Source: Takakia lepidozioides
Lineage: Eukaryota; Streptophyta; Takakiopsida; Takakiales; Takakiaceae
Length of the DNA stretch: 64,000 nt
NCBI GenBank assembly: GCA_030704615.1
Contig: CM060734.1
Location: 13,826,001-13,890,000, forward strand
Direction of reading: 5' to 3'
Below, one piece after another: positions 22,829 through 35,132 of this stretch. How positions within the stretch are numbered: position 1 is the stretch's first letter; each line of letters starts with the position of its first letter. The notes beneath the pieces are model-generated. The model did no database searches. It was not told where the DNA came from and was given only the letters and a program-made list of their open reading frames with translations. Made by a program: the position numbers and the translations under genes.

Positions 22829-24070
22829 CTAGCTGAGTAGTTGCTCTGCAATTTGCACAGCATTCAGCGCAGCTCCCTTGCGTATTTGGTCACCGCATAC
22901 AAACAGATCAAGTCCGTAGTTTCCTTCTTGAGAAATATCGTGCCGTATCCGTCCAACAGCCACGGCATCCTTGGTGGATACCTCAAGAGGTGTAGGAAAG
23001 TTGTTTCCGTAGCGATCATCAACAACTATAACACCCTTCGCGTGTTGCAAGATCTCCCTGGCCGTGTCCTCATCCAAAGGATTCTCAAATTGAAGGTTGA
23101 TGCTTTCAGCATGGGCGCGCATCACCGGCACCCGGATACACGTGGCGGTCACTTTCACATCCTGGTCATTCCAGATTTTGCGGGTCTCCTTCACCAGCTT
23201 CATTTCCTCCTCATTGTAGCCATTCTCCGTCACTGGCGAGTTGTGTGAGAACAGGTTGAATGCATACTGGCGATTAAAAATGTTGCAAGTTGGTTCTTTT
23301 CCGTCAAGCACCTCACGTGTTTGTTGCTCCAGCTCAGCCATAGCTGCCGCCCCAGCTCCACTAGCAGCCTGATACGTGCTCACAACCATCCTTTTCACTT
23401 TCGCATGCCGATGGAGAGGAGTGGCAGCCATAAGACAAATGATGGTGGAGCAATTAGGGTTGGCAATGAGTGCTCCTTGCTTGTTGCTCAGCTTGATGTG
23501 TGCCATTGCATCCACATTCACCTCAGGCACCACAAGCGGGACGTCCTCAGCCATCCGAAAGGCAGAGCTGTTGTCCACAACAATGGACCCTCCTGCTGCT
23601 GCCAATCGCCCATACTCTTTACTGATGGACCCCCCGGCACTGAAGAGGGCAATGTCGATGCCCTCGAAGCTACCTTCAACGAGTTCCTCCACCTCATAAT
23701 CGCGACCCTCAAACGTCATATGCTTCCCAGCTGAGCGCTTGCTGGCGAGAAGCTTCAGATTGCGGTATGGAAAGTCCCGGTCCGACAACACACTCAGAAA
23801 TTCCTGACCCACCGCACCCGTCACGCCCACCACCGCCACTGTTGGCCCATGCTCGCTCAAACCCATTCTGATAACCCCCCTTCTTTGTCTCCTTGAAGAA
23901 TGTTGTCGCCCGCATACCTTCTGCTTCCAATTGAGAATCCTCCACATGCATGGGTAGCAGCTCGGACTGGAGACAACCTGAGAGCCCTGGGCTGAAGAGA
24001 AACTAGATTCAGAAAGAGCTTGCGACAGATGCAGAGACGTAGCCATCTTCCTTCTCGCGATCGTTTCCAA
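22829..24070 (-). CDS. Aspartate-semialdehyde dehydrogenase, plastid precursor
   Basis: It reduces aspartyl phosphate to aspartate semialdehyde with NADPH, the branch point to Lys, Thr, Met and Ile; in plants this occurs in the plastid. The 413-residue frame is uninterrupted. Residues 1 to about 70 are Ser/Arg-rich and nearly free of acidic residues after Glu2, like a transit peptide. The Met at residue 9 (MATSLHLS) is an equally good start. The NADP loop GVTGAVGQEF begins at residue 82. NPNCSTI places the catalytic Cys at 207. CIRVPVMRAHAES places the general-base His at 320. C-terminal GDQIRKGAALNAVQIAEQLL is typical. Without the leader the length (about 340 residues) matches bacterial and plant enzymes. 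No intron is seen, unlike neighbouring genes, and no lesion is visible. It appears to be the only fully intact host gene in the window. Confidence 0.96.
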   Translation of the reverse strand: METIARRKMATSLHLSQALSESSFSSAQGSQVVSSPSCYPCMWRILNWKQKVCGRQHSSRRQRRGVIRMGLSEHGPTVAVVGVTGAVGQEFLSVLSDRDFPYRNLKLLASKRSAGKHMTFEGRDYEVEELVEGSFEGIDIALFSAGGSISKEYGRLAAAGGSIVVDNSSAFRMAEDVPLVVPEVNVDAMAHIKLSNKQGALIANPNCSTIICLMAATPLHRHAKVKRMVVSTYQAASGAGAAAMAELEQQTREVLDGKEPTCNIFNRQYAFNLFSHNSPVTENGYNEEEMKLVKETRKIWNDQDVKVTATCIRVPVMRAHAESINLQFENPLDEDTAREILQHAKGVIVVDDRYGNNFPTPLEVSTKDAVAVGRIRHDISQEGNYGLDLFVCGDQIRKGAALNAVQIAEQLLS

Positions 24071-24255
24071 GCTCGAGCGCGATCGCGAATGTGCGAGCTT
24101 GAGCTCAGCGCAGAGATGTCTGCATCACAAGTCTGTGTACTCCGGTATGGATGAAAGATTCAGGGTTTAGCGCCACCCCCATCTCATCCCGTTATCGTCC
24201 ATCCATATTTTAGGCGGAATTTACGCAAGACTTTACGACAATTTCCTTAATTTCT

Positions 24256-25660
24256 GTTTTTTTTAATTTTTTTAATTTTTAATTTTTTTTTAGTAACAGG
24301 GGGATTGTAGCCCTGGAAATTTTATTATAGTAAGGAAAAATAACGTTACAAAAACCATAAGGTAGAGAACAAAGGTACCACTCAGAGCCTATAGTCCAAA
24401 GAAAGGAGGGGGAAGAGAAGTAATCAGGGACCTAAGAATGTCCCGGAGAAGCCTAAGGACTATCATCTCTAACCAGATAAGAGCATGACTACCATAGCCA
24501 CTATAGCAAGAAGAGAACCAGCTAAGAGCTAACCTCGAAGCCAGACCTGGGAAGGGAACTGAAACTAACAATGCCAGAGAAGTATGCTAATGGCAGCCCT
24601 ACAAAGGGCAAAACACCACTTAAGCATCAGAATCACTGTCATCTAACCAGAAAGAACCAGATCAGTTTGTCAAATTTGTAACAAAACCCAGTGTGCCTGC
24701 AACTGAACAAGCCACAGCCAGGGCCATACAAAGATGAAATTCAGAATTAGAGAGCCAGAGCGCTGATGAATAATCCTGCAAGGAAACATCGATCAGGCAG
24801 CATATAGCAATTGAGAAACAATGAAGACAGAGCTAAGAGCTAGTCCTCTTCCTTTTGGGAGCTTCAAAAGACAGTCGCGCCTTCGACTTTCCATTCCTAA
24901 GGCTATGCTTGTGCCTCCAGTTGACTTCACCATCTTCAACCTCAGCAGGAGAACTCCTAGCACTAACTGAGCTTCCAGCTGGGAGGGAGAGTTTCGAACC
25001 ATTCAATTCGGTCTTCCGTGTATCTGTAACAAAAGACACCAGATTTGCCCCAAGACTTGTCGAAGGAATCAAGGAGCTGGGCCTTTCTCCCGACACTGCA
25101 TTTGGAAACAGCTGCCATCAAAACAACCCATGCCTTCCGAGCTTCAGACAATAAGTCTGAGTGAGCTAAGCACAGTGTCTTCTGCAAACAGGGCATAGAG
25201 TTTTGGAAAAGGACTGAGCAGCGTGTTTTCCAAATGTTCCACAGAATTATGCCCCTAAGGGATTCCCAAACCGGACATGAACTGAAGGTTCTCCCATCTT
25301 TGATGTTGAGTAAAATGGCAGACATAGGGAGAGTGAGTCCATTGTCCCAGGCGGAATATAGAGCAGCAGCACGAGACCATACTGCTGAAGCGAATGGGCA
25401 GGAAACCAAGCAGTGTTCCAGATCCTCTGGCGCATTAAGATTACAAGTAGCACAGGCAGAGGGGGGATCCGAGATAAAGCAGCTCACCGGAACAATACTG
25501 ATTACTATTTTCCAAAGGAAGGAGGAGATTTTGGAAGATCTGTGTTTCCTCCAGACATCAGCCCACACATTTTTCCAAAGGATAGGCTATGGAATTAAGT
25601 GTTCTCACTTTTTAGACCACTTCCTATCAAAGGATTGTTTTGGGACCAGTAGTGAATAGC
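24256..25660 (-). mobile_element. 5'-truncated LINE (non-LTR retrotransposon)
   Basis: The minus strand encodes a reverse-transcriptase C-terminal zinc-binding domain (next entry). The element ends on the low-coordinate side in a plus-strand T-rich tract at 24,256-24,291 (runs of 8-9 T), i.e. a poly(A)-like tail on the minus strand. RT proper and the endonuclease are absent, as expected for 5' truncation. It lies just upstream of the dehydrogenase gene. Confidence 0.7.
24963..25568 (-). pseudogene. LINE ORF2 C-terminus with zf-RVT domain
   Basis: The 201-residue frame contains WADVWRKHRSSKISSFLWK, then C-x2-C (CATC), and LEHCLVSCPFASAVWSRAA. This is the pattern of the zinc-binding domain that follows RT in plant L1-like LINEs (W..hW, C-x2-C, H-x3-4-C, A..VW). 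A later W-rich stretch (IILWNIWKTRCSVLFQN) fits the same family. The catalytic domains are missing, so this is an inactive fragment. Confidence 0.75.
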
Positions 25661-26739
25661 CAAGTTTAACCGTGTAAGAGAAAAAATGGTCATGTTTTTT
25701 GTTCATCCACCCCATTCACCGGGGGTCGAATTGCAACAAACTTATTGGAGCAGATAGGAACCAAAAGAAGGAATGACTGTAGTTTTGCAATTCCAGGGGA
25801 GGAGAAGGGTTGGCTTTACCAATGATAGAACAAAACACTCGGATCTCATAGCACTGGGTACTGTTACAGGGCTGTCTGGGACTTAGACGATTTATGGGTT
25901 CTGTGGGGTACCCTTAATTTTGCGCAGACATGGCTCTGCTGCCATAAGTCATCACAGGCCCACACAGGCCTTAAGGTGTGGCAGACACAGGCCCACACAG
26001 GTCTTACGAGGCAGGAGTCACAGGCTTACACAGGCCTCGGGGCATGATAGGCACAGGTCTGCACGGGCTTTAAGCTGTACAGGCTATCGCAGGCAGGGGG
26101 GTACGATAGTTGTGACCTCATAACTGAGCTTGACACAGCTGGTCACAGCTCCACACAACTCCACACGGGTCACAGGGCGCTGTTACCACTGGCGAGGAAC
26201 GAGAATGCGGGAACGTCACCAACATAGGGAACAATAGTACCGTGCGTACTGTCTTGGCTGACGGTTAGTTAGTTAAACGGTTAGAACAGCTTGCGGGTAG
26301 AAAGGGGAGATGAGCTACGGAGGAGGGATCACTTCTGGGCGCATGGACTTGGATTACACGGAGGCAAGTATGCGGGGAGGAGAGAGACGATGGGAGAAGC
26401 TTGATACTTGCAAGCTGTAGAGATGTTACTGTAGAGTAGACTTAGAGACACCATGGCTTTGGCTTGACATATGATAGTTATAAATACGATTCCTATTTCA
26501 TACTCACACTGTGTAGAGAGACCTGAGAGAAGCTGTGGAATGAATAACTAGAATATAAGATGGAACTTGGTAGATTGCAGAAGCAATCTGATACATAACC
26601 CTAGGTAGTAAGGTGTCTTAACTAAACATGAATGCAAGAAAGAATAGAATTAGGAAGGCACCCCCATGATACACTAGGTGTAGGTCCAAACTTTGTTTCG
26701 TAGAGAAGCTTTGGCCTAAAATTGTGAAAGGAGCGTTCC
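25661..26739. other. Non-coding stretch with CACAGGCC minisatellite
   Basis: At 25,940-26,170 variants of CACAGGCCCACACAGGCCTT are repeated, with a composition like the element A leader but not the same unit. A TATAAATA box at about 26,480 may belong to a decayed LTR. No gene is recognised. Confidence 0.45.
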
Positions 26740-27119
26740 TCACACTTTCACTTCAATGGTCCATTCTGGGATTATTTCTATAATCCTGATTCCCTGGCAG
26801 CTAGTAATTTCCCCTTGGATTACCCTGATAGTTGCCTCTAGGATTACCTTGGTAATTCCCTCTTGGATTACCTCTTCTTGGCATATCATTGCTATATCCA
26901 CCAGGTCTACCATAGTTCCCGTGGTCATTGTTCCTTCTAGGCTGGGGTTGCACTTGATGCACTCTCACCCGCCTATTTTCCCTTGTACCTGCCTTTCTGT
27001 TGTAATAACAATTCTCAGTAGAATGGTTATCTATTTTACAGATAGCACAGTGTTTCTCCTTCATGTGGCATTCGGCTGTGGTATGGCCTTCATTTTGGCA
27101 TTTTGAGCACCAGGCACCC
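26740..27119 (-). pseudogene. Element C gag, 3' part (nucleocapsid)
   Basis: The minus-strand frame encodes two zinc knuckles, CSKCQNEGHTTAEC and CAICKIDNHSTENC (both C-x2-C-x4-H-x4-C), then an Arg/Gly/Asn-rich tail with a repeated RGNYQGNP unit. It is the continuation of the gag at 36,775-37,363: the split falls between RKY and AWCSKC, where element B has inserted. The frame degrades after about 26,750 and the element is truncated there. Confidence 0.8.
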
Positions 27120-27960
27120 TGATAACGGCTAAGATACGAGGGCCAGACAGCAAGGGTCACGATGGGACATACCGGGTGGTGATTGGTCTACACTACGGGC
27201 AGAAAAGGCTAAGTACGCGGCACTTAGCAAACGGCGGAACATGGGTACATTACACGGGAGCAGTAGTGAGTAGTGTAGCAACCGTGGGCCGTGAACCACG
27301 ATATCACACGGCCACGTTAGCATCGGCTTTTACTAATAGAGGAAGTAGTGAAGGACCGTGGACCGTGTACCACTATGGCACACACCACTACAACGAGCCA
27401 TTTTTTTTTTTTGCAAACCCTTTAGGTTGCGTAGGCAGTTAGGCAACGGTCATTAACGATCGCAGGCTGTAACGGCTCTTTCGAGCATAGTATAAAAGGG
27501 CTGCACGCGACTTAGAAGGTATCAATGATCAGTGTGTATTCAGTGAACTCAGAGTGATTCGATGTGTACTTATGTTATGATGTGATGAACTCTGAAGTAA
27601 AGCCATGCTATTCGAAGTATCTCTGTGTAGAGTGAACGTGAAATGGAGAGAATGTGTATCATCTCAAAATAGCTCTTGTCTTGTCTTGACTACCATCTGA
27701 TTGTATGAACAAAGAAGCTTCAGTCTTTCCGACTAAGATCTTTTAGGCCAATGAGACTGTAGGTTGGGCTTAATCAATAGGATTAAGCAACCTGTAGAGA
27801 TATTGATTCATACGACGGCCATGGTTTAGCTATCCTTAGAACGATTACTTTGTAATCGTTTCTGAAAGCATACCGTCGGACAACCTCTGTTGCATGTCCT
27901 GGGAAATGGGCAGTAGTGCTGAGAGCCTGTTTTGTCTAAGTCATAAACCAGCGGTTAACA
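27120..27960 (+). repeat. Element B 5' LTR
   Basis: It starts TGATAACGGCTAAG and ends GCGGTTAACA (TG...CA), and is nearly identical to 35,935-36,774. A TATAAAA box lies at 27,491-27,497, 30 nt upstream of a plausible start. Differences from the 3' LTR include a T10 run near 27,401 that is CTTTTTA in the other. Confidence 0.95.
27491..27497 (+). promoter_or_regulatory. TATA box of element B LTR
   Basis: TATAAAA lies within GCATAGTATAAAAGGGCTGC and is identical in the 3' LTR (36,304-36,310). It is the likely RNA polymerase II promoter. Confidence 0.6.
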
Positions 27961-27962
27961 TT

Positions 27963-27980
27963 TGGCGACCATACTGGGGA
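27963..27980 (+). promoter_or_regulatory. tRNA primer-binding site of element B
   Basis: TGGCGACCATACTGGGGA begins 2 nt after the 5' LTR. The initial TGG is the complement of a tRNA CCA end, as in Ty3/gypsy elements. I did not identify the tRNA. Confidence 0.65.
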
Positions 27981-28589
27981 CTAACGGTATGTTGAGTTCA
28001 AGTGAACTCAAGGAAGGATGGCTACTCAGTGATTTCTTGAAATCACAAAAGAATGAGTCAACGGAGGCAGAGGAATGGAAAGCATTCATGAAAAAATTTC
28101 ATGGCTTACCAATAGCAATACAACAGAAGATCTTTCTTTCAATTGCGAAAGAAGATGACAAATGGGATTAAAGGGAGGAGTGATCAGTATTACGACCTTG
28201 GGAATGTAGAATCAGAAGTGAAGAATGGTTGTCTCGTCTAGCTTTATTGATTACTCTAATCCCAATCAGAAAAGTTTGTTACACTAGTTATATTTTCAGG
28301 GAAGGATGTTCAAATTATGAATATTGTCATATGATCATAGAAGCAGTGGAGTACTGGATACCCAAAGACTTGTTACAAGTCAAATACACTGAGAAAGACA
28401 AATGGTATTATTGTGCCCATTAAAAGATTGGTGATCAATCAGTAAAGGAAAATTAAGTCGTGATACGGATTCTGGCAAGATAGTGTAAATCTTGGATAAA
28501 GAGTAGAGACCACTATAATTTTCTTTACTGACATACCAAGGCTTATTAAAGGGTGCTGAAAATGAACTCTGTATATGATGTGGGAATGA

Positions 28590-30235
28590 ATGAGGAAATT
28601 AGGAAAAAAGCAAGACAGAGCTGAAAGAATAGAGAAATATGTTGCAGAAAGGGAAGCTCGGTTGAAAAAAGAGTTCCCAGAATTACAAAACTTGAATATT
28701 ATTCAAGGTGAGACATCAAGACAAATTGACAGTGATAAACCAGAAGATCAGGAAATCGGATCTTTGGAAAGTGAAAACACTACACCAGAAGGAGTTGCAA
28801 GTAATAAACTTGGCGAATGGTTACCACAAGAAAGATCTGAAGGACCTTCTACAATAACAAGTCCGAATCGAGGTTTTGCTGAAATATTGGAAGAAAGATT
28901 TGAGAATATTCTGAGTGAAGAAGGTGAAAAAAGTGAAACTACTTCTCCAGAAAGGATAACCATGACTGCACTCAAAGCTTTTAAAGATTCATTAAACTTA
29001 GTAGGGACAGCAGCTGGAAGACGGCTATCATTGGGACAAGGACCTCCTAGTTTTGAATCATTGTTTGGAAGACAAACACCAACAACACCACTAGCCTTGA
29101 CAATCCCAACACCACCATAGCCAGCAGCACCGGGACCATTCCAGTTTGGACAGCCGGTTGCACCAGCAGCACCAATGGCTTTAGCGACAAGCAAAACCAG
29201 ACCGTCGTTTCCTTGATATGATGGGAAATCTGATCCGAATATCCATCTTAATCAATTTGAGAACATGTGCACCATTTACAATGAAGCAACAGACCAGGAA
29301 AATATCCGATTATTTCCTTGTTCAATGGCCAAAAAAGGCATTGAATGGTTGGCAACCTTTCCAGCCCATCACTTTGCAAATTAGGCGGATATGAGAGCCG
29401 CATTTCAAGAACGATATAGATCCAACAAATCCACGTCTAAAATCTTTACAGGATTACAGAACCTAAGACCAAAAAAAAAAGAATTGGTAGTCGACTACCT
29501 GGAGAGAATGAAGACTCTGATCAGGAAGCTACCTCAAGCACCAAGTGACGACTTGCAAAAATCATGGTTCATCAACGGACTTCGTCCTGAATATGTAACC
29601 ATGGTTACAGTCATGCCTAACAACACTTTGGCTGAAGCAGTAGGAACTACAAAGAAATTGGAATTGGGATTTCATCAGAGCAAAAGTAAAGATTCCAAGG
29701 ATCCCTTGGAAGAAGAAGACTCTGATGATGAAGAAAAACCCAAGCAAAAGAAGAAAGAAGTGATTGACAAAACCACTTTGGATCAGAAGATAGCAGAGGC
29801 TATCAAGAATTTTAAAGATGAAGGGCCACGAAAGGTGACATGGTGTCACAAATGCGGGACTGCATGACACTTGGCAACAGAATGCCACATGAAATACAAA
29901 TACTGTGATATTTGTCATATGAACAATCATAATACCAGCCATTGTATTTACAATCAACGGGCCAAGAAGAGTGGGTACACACGAGAGGTAGGGGTACACC
30001 AAGTCCAAATCCGACGGGAAGGATTGGATGGACCAAGACGATACAATATGGGTAATCGTTATCAGAGGCCATGAGATGACTATCCACCACGGGATAGAGA
30101 ACATCAACCCAAAAACAAAGAAATCACGAGATGTCACTATTGCAAGAAAGAAGGACACTGGAAACATGAATGCCAGTTGCGAATCAAGCATGAGGCAGAA
30201 GTGGGAAATATGGAAGCCGGACCGAGTGTAGCCGT
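28590..30235 (+). pseudogene. Element B gag (capsid and nucleocapsid), several stops
   Basis: Gag packages the element RNA into particles. The first part (28,590-29,120) is charged and acidic. The capsid domain around 29,220-29,700 contains FPCSMAKKGIEWL and LVVDYLERMKTLIRKL, the retrotransposon-gag pattern. Three zinc knuckles follow: CHKCGTA-stop-HLATEC, CDICHMNNHNTSHC, and CHYCKKEGHWKHEC (30,134-30,175), all C-x2-C-x4-H-x4-C. In-frame stops at about 29,118, 29,217, 29,382 and 29,865 and small shifts break it. It is related to the gag of element C (shared LFPCS, WF(I/V)NGLRPE). Confidence 0.85.
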
Positions 30236-30639
30236 GAGTGTGATAACTCCTGTAGTGGATACCTTTGTGGTAACCCGAACTCAGGCCAAGAAACAGAAAC
30301 CTCCAGATAAGGAGATTGAAGAAGAACGAAAACAATATCCAGAAAGTACAGCATGGCAGGAAGAAAAGAGCTTACACCAGGAGGTAAGTAAAGCCATAGC
30401 TCAAATGCAAGAGGGAACCCATATACCTTCTGGAGAGCCAACTCCAGATAATCAAATCAGACCAACGGTGAAGACCACGAATGCAACCACGGAAACAGAA
30501 TTGGCTGAAGTAATCAGCCAGACCAAGACCCAAATTACCATTGGACAATTATTAAAAATTGCTCCACACTGCAAAAAAAAACTTTATTTCGGGCAATTGA
30601 GGCATTGACCCCCACAAAAAAAACAAAAAACAAAAAACC

Positions 30640-31118
30640 CAACACCAGAGGTTTACACGATTAAACCCACAACTATACAACAAACTCCAGACTACGATGA
30701 CGCAATACCAGTAATACAAGTACGTATTGGACGGAAGCTGAAAACGGATGTACTCATCGATGGAGGATCCGGAGTGAATATCATGACAGAGAAGATGAAG
30801 AAGTCACTAGGATTGGGGCACATGGAACCTGCTCCATTCACGGTACGAATGGCCGATCAACGAAAAGTACAGCCATTGGGTATCATCAGACGACTTGCAA
30901 TGGAAGTAGCAGGACTGGTATATGAAGTATCAGTAACCATTCTCAGAATGGAGGATGTGGCAGAAGGATATTCGCTACTACTTGGCCGACCATGGTTAAC
31001 ACAAGCCCAATCACACATTGGGGAAGTCAGACTCTCACGATCAAAAAGGGATCAGAACAAGTCACTATCACTACGAAGCAACGAGGTACCATTCCACGAG
31101 AGAGACGACCTTGCATAG
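30640..31118 (+). CDS. Element B protease (retropepsin-like)
   Basis: The domain begins about YDDAIPVIQVRI and contains DVLIDGGSGVNIM, the D-(S/T/G)-G active-site turn of retropepsins with Gly at the middle position, then LLLGRPWL near the end, the second conserved turn. It would process the gag-pol product. It is open in this frame to the TAG at 31,116-31,118, and the following linker is in another frame. Confidence 0.75.
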
Positions 31119-32060
31119 TGGAAGAGTATGATTGGTCCAGTGGACTGTCGGATAAAGAAGAAGCCACAGTATATGCAGCCCATCCACAGCTGGAACCTAT
31201 TGGGCAATCAGTGGTCAAACATACCACAATAGTAGGATGTCACATGGTGAACACCCAAGGAGAACCGAATACTCCGAGAACGGAAGATCCGGAGGAAGAA
31301 GCTATAGACACACCTCAACACCCTGCCCGTTTTTATCAAGAAAGGAAAGAGGACATTAAAAACAGTGAAGTACCTGCCACGATTTCAACCATCGGACAAG
31401 AGATTGCAGGATGGACAGTAACGGAAAAAACTCAATTGATTCAAGTGAATCTGGGAACAGTGGAAGAACCACAGATAATACGAGTAAGTGCAGGTCTTGA
31501 AGAATCATTTCTACAAGAAGCCACTGCATTATTCACTGAATACAAGGATGTATTCGCCTGGAACTACAAAGATTTGAAGGGTATACCTTCTAACATCTGT
31601 CAACACCGAATTGAATTAGAAGTTGACACAAAACCAATTCGTCAGAACCGTTACAGAATGGACCCCAACTATGCAGCTAAAGTTTGGGAAGAAATCAAGA
31701 AATTACTGGATGCAAGATTCATATATCCAGTAGAGACACCACAATGATTATCACCCATTGTGATAGTCCCCAAGAAGAATGGAAAATTACGAGTGTGTGT
31801 GGACTACCGCAAGTTAAACGCATGAACCAAGAAAGACCCATTTCCACTACCTTTCACCGAAATAGTGTTGGACACAATGGCAGGACATGAGATGTACTCA
31901 TTCATGGATGGGTTCAAGTGGGTACATCCAGGTGCAGATGGCAGAAGAAGACCGAGAAAAGACCGCATTCATCACTGAATGGGGAGCCTATGATTACAAA
32001 GTCATGTCATTTGGACTTTGCAACGCACCAGCTATGATAGAGTCCTTATACATGACTTAT
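31119..32060 (+). pseudogene. Element B reverse transcriptase, N-terminal part only
   Basis: After a linker comes TEYKDVFAWNYKDLKGI, typical of the start of gypsy RT, then HRIELEVDTKPIRQNRYR, IVIVPKKNGKLRVCVDYRKLN, and VMSFGLCNAPA. TGA at 31,745 and TAG in the DYRKLNA segment interrupt the frame, and a shift occurs near 31,910. The sequence leaves RT at about 32,045, before the catalytic YxDD, and continues with a short LLHDLYANEEDQTADEEYETA-like acidic tail frame. A large internal deletion is the simplest reading. Confidence 0.8.
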
Positions 32061-32941
32061 ACGCCAACGAGGAAGACCAAACCGCAGATGAGGAGTATGA
32101 AACCGCCAGTGCATACTACATTCATCACGACACGGTGAATCGACATGTACTAAGACAGGTGGCAATACGAGGCTAGACCACCATTCATTTGGAGGACAGC
32201 ATTACCACCCCGTATACCGTATGGTGAACCGTGGCCAGCACATATGCCCTACAGAACCGTGAACGAATACGAAGCAGCCAACGAGTCACTACTTGTGTTA
32301 AACTCCGAGATGTACGCTCCAGATTACCCCACCGACCGTGGGTATCATACACCACTAACCATCGATCATAACACGGAGGAAGAACGACGGCGCAATCCAA
32401 CGGATTGCCAAAAGACGGCGGATGATAAGGGCAAAGCCATTAAACCAAGCTGCAAATACTGCGCACACGCCACCCATCTAAAAACAGACCACATACCAAA
32501 ATGGATGAACACATCCAAGATGGATGAACGTAAACTGACCAAAACCGGACAATCATCAACAACCATCAGTTCCATCCAAGACAAACCACGAAGAAAACAC
32601 CAACGGAAGAAAATAATGCACATCCAGAAAAGGGATGAGGTTTACTCAAAACCGTTACCAGAAGCTAAATGCTTATTGGTAAGCCCGGGCCCAGCAATTA
32701 AAGCTAACTGCGCTTCAAACCTAGGTGGACAGCAGGACAGAATTACCTCCACGAGAACCTCGAGAGAAGTTAGAGAAGAAGCCTACAAAGGAGAACCCCT
32801 ACTTAAACCCAGAAACGAACCCCACACCTTCTCTTCCGCAAACTGGAAATTGCCGTCTACACAAATTCCAGTGTGCTTCATACTGCTCTTGATACAGGAA
32901 TGGTGTTCCAATTCCTTACAACAACATCAAAACTAAGGGAA

Positions 32942-33745
32942 ATGGCAGGCACCAAGCGGAAGACACCAAGCTCTTATGCGCAAGTGAATTTCAAAATCAG
33001 CCCGGCGTTGCGGAAAATCGAGCAGGACACAGAGACGCATGAGACGTTGGATAGTCTTGGCTTGCGGTACTTCATCACTACGGTGGACTGGAACCTTAAG
33101 CACAACGAGCTGTGCAGGGAGTTCTTGGAGAACTACAAAACCAGCACGTGAAGCACAAATGTCCATGACACACAGATTCTATTGACGGAGAAGTACTTGG
33201 CGGAAGTGTTTCACCTTCCCAGTCTGGACGTACCGCCGCACGGCGGCAAACCTCCAAGGTTTGTACTTGCGGACCTGTTTGAGAATCTCAACTAAGCCGA
33301 TCAGGGCTACACATGCAGTCACAACAAAAACCCCGGCTTTAAGAAGATAGCCCCGGTACTTAGCACGTTGTTTTGCCTCAGGCAAAACCACAGCTACTGC
33401 ACCAAAGAGCTAATCGATCAAGTGTTGATTTGCCTCAATGGGCAAATCGTGAATTGGGCAAGCTTCTTATTGAAAAAGTTAACCCAAGAATTGACCCGGT
33501 TGACAAAGAAGAAGAAGGAAGCGACTGTTACCATGGCTACTCCCTTGTTACTCCAAATGATTCGACACACTGTACACTTAACACCCGAAGAGCAAACGAC
33601 ATTGGGAATCATGCAGCGGGTAGAAACGATGGAGAAGGAAGGAAGCGACACAGCAGCAGGCAAGAGGAAGAAACACAACAATTGGAAGAAGAGGACGGAC
33701 TTGCAAAGAGAGCCCGGATCAACGAAGCAACCACAAGTGCAATAG
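32942..33745 (+). pseudogene. Element B extra 3' ORF, helical domain
   Basis: Starting at ATG 32,942 (MAGTKRKTPSSYAQV), the frame encodes LREFLENYKTS-like and KYLAEVFHLPSLD segments followed by lysine-rich helices (LTRLTKKKKEA). The layout (a 'W...REFYAN' helix, then '...INxxLGLP') resembles the 'putative plant transposon protein' or Athila ORF1-like domains of plant gypsy elements. This is a pattern judgement, not an alignment. TGA at 33,149 and TAA at 33,294 break it, and a frame change is needed near 33,370. It lies downstream of pol on the sense strand, as in plant elements with an extra ORF. Confidence 0.45.
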
Positions 33746-34906
33746 CATAAAACATCTTCAACTTGACGGTTGATTCCACACTGCAGAGAGAAGGAGAGAA
33801 TCAACCGCAGACCAATGAAGCATCACCCATGGAAATTAGCCATGGTAACACCGAAACCCAGCAAACAGCACCTGCAGAGGCTACACAACCAGGAACAGAG
33901 GAGGGAGCCATAGTGGCGCAGCAATAGCAGGTGGTGCAAGAGGCACACAGTCAGCAGCAGCAAGACAATAATTCCAATTTGGAATTACTACTCGCACAAC
34001 AGGTTCTAGATACAACAGCATGGGACACAGGTTTGGAAGAAACGCCACAGAATGTAATTCTGCAGGCAATACAAGCATTGGGTCAAGTAACAACTTGCAT
34101 GGACAGGGCCAAGGATTACATAAGCCCGGAGAACCTTAGCATGATCTTAAACCACATCAAAGATAAACATCAGAGGGAATTGGCGACAGCAAGAACAGTA
34201 TGTAACCACGAGGTTACAATCACATCATTGGAAGATCAAAAGATCACTTTACTTCGCCAATACAACACTCTGATACAACGTAGAGACGAGTGGGAACAGA
34301 AGTGGCAAAGACAGAGAGACGAAACACGCCATGTCCAAGCCGACCTCGATGCAGAAAGAGAGTGATCTCGGAAAACGGAGACAGAAGTGGAAACACTCAC
34401 AGGACAGGTGCAAACACTTAAGGAGCAGGTGGATACACTCAAGGGGCAGCTGAAGACTGCCAAAGACCAAGGAAGCAAGTGGCTCTCATGCAACACTGTA
34501 CTGCTGAGGGAAAGGGAAAATGCTGAAAGCAGGCTGTTCACAGCCACCACAGAAAGGGAATGAACAAGAATGGAAACAGTAGCTGGAGAAGTTGACACTG
34601 CAAGCAGGGGTGGACGCAGCAGACGCAGCCTTGGCCCGCACCTGGTTGAGTGAAGGGAGTGAACTGGAAATGAAGAAACTCAACAGGGCAATGGTAAGAC
34701 AAATGAAATGTCAATTGGCAAAGTTGGTGACAGACATTCACGAGGAATTTCTGCCACCAATTCCAGAACAAGATGAGCTCATGGACGAAGACGATCAAGA
34801 GGAGCAAGACCATGAACAAGAAGCACTAATACAATCAACAACAACAACACCAGCACAAACACCACCAACAACACAACCACCACAAAGTCTACAGGCACTG
34901 GTATAG
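33746..34906 (+). pseudogene. Element B extra 3' ORF, Gln-rich and coiled-coil segment
   Basis: Gln/Asn-rich sequence (VQEAHSQQQQDNN) leads to a long heptad-like stretch: LEDQKITLLRQYNTLIQRRDEW, then TETEVETLTGQVQTLKEQV. Stops at 34,363 and 34,561 interrupt otherwise continuous helical frames. The segment ends in a Thr/Gln/Pro-rich tail (TTTPAQTPPTTQPPQ). It is probably part of the same extra protein as the preceding domain. A coiled coil suggests oligomerisation; function unknown. Confidence 0.4.
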
Positions 34907-35132
34907 GCCACAGCAAGGCCATCTACTCAGGAGGTAAACCCCGTACCATTACCAAGTGTTCTGGTGGCATCATCTTCGGTAGCAGTGGATGATTTCCAAA
35001 TCATGCCATGCAAGCAGGATGGGGAGTGGCTAAAGTATTCAGAGGAATACTTTAAAATGATGATAGTCCCATCCCACCAAATCCCATAAATACTAGAAAA
35101 GGTATTCAAAACCTTAAACCCCCTGCAGGTCA

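Noticed and set aside
22841-23734. Plus-strand frames of 107-137 residues
   Set aside because: They are antisense to the dehydrogenase gene, whose catalytic motifs are all on the minus strand.
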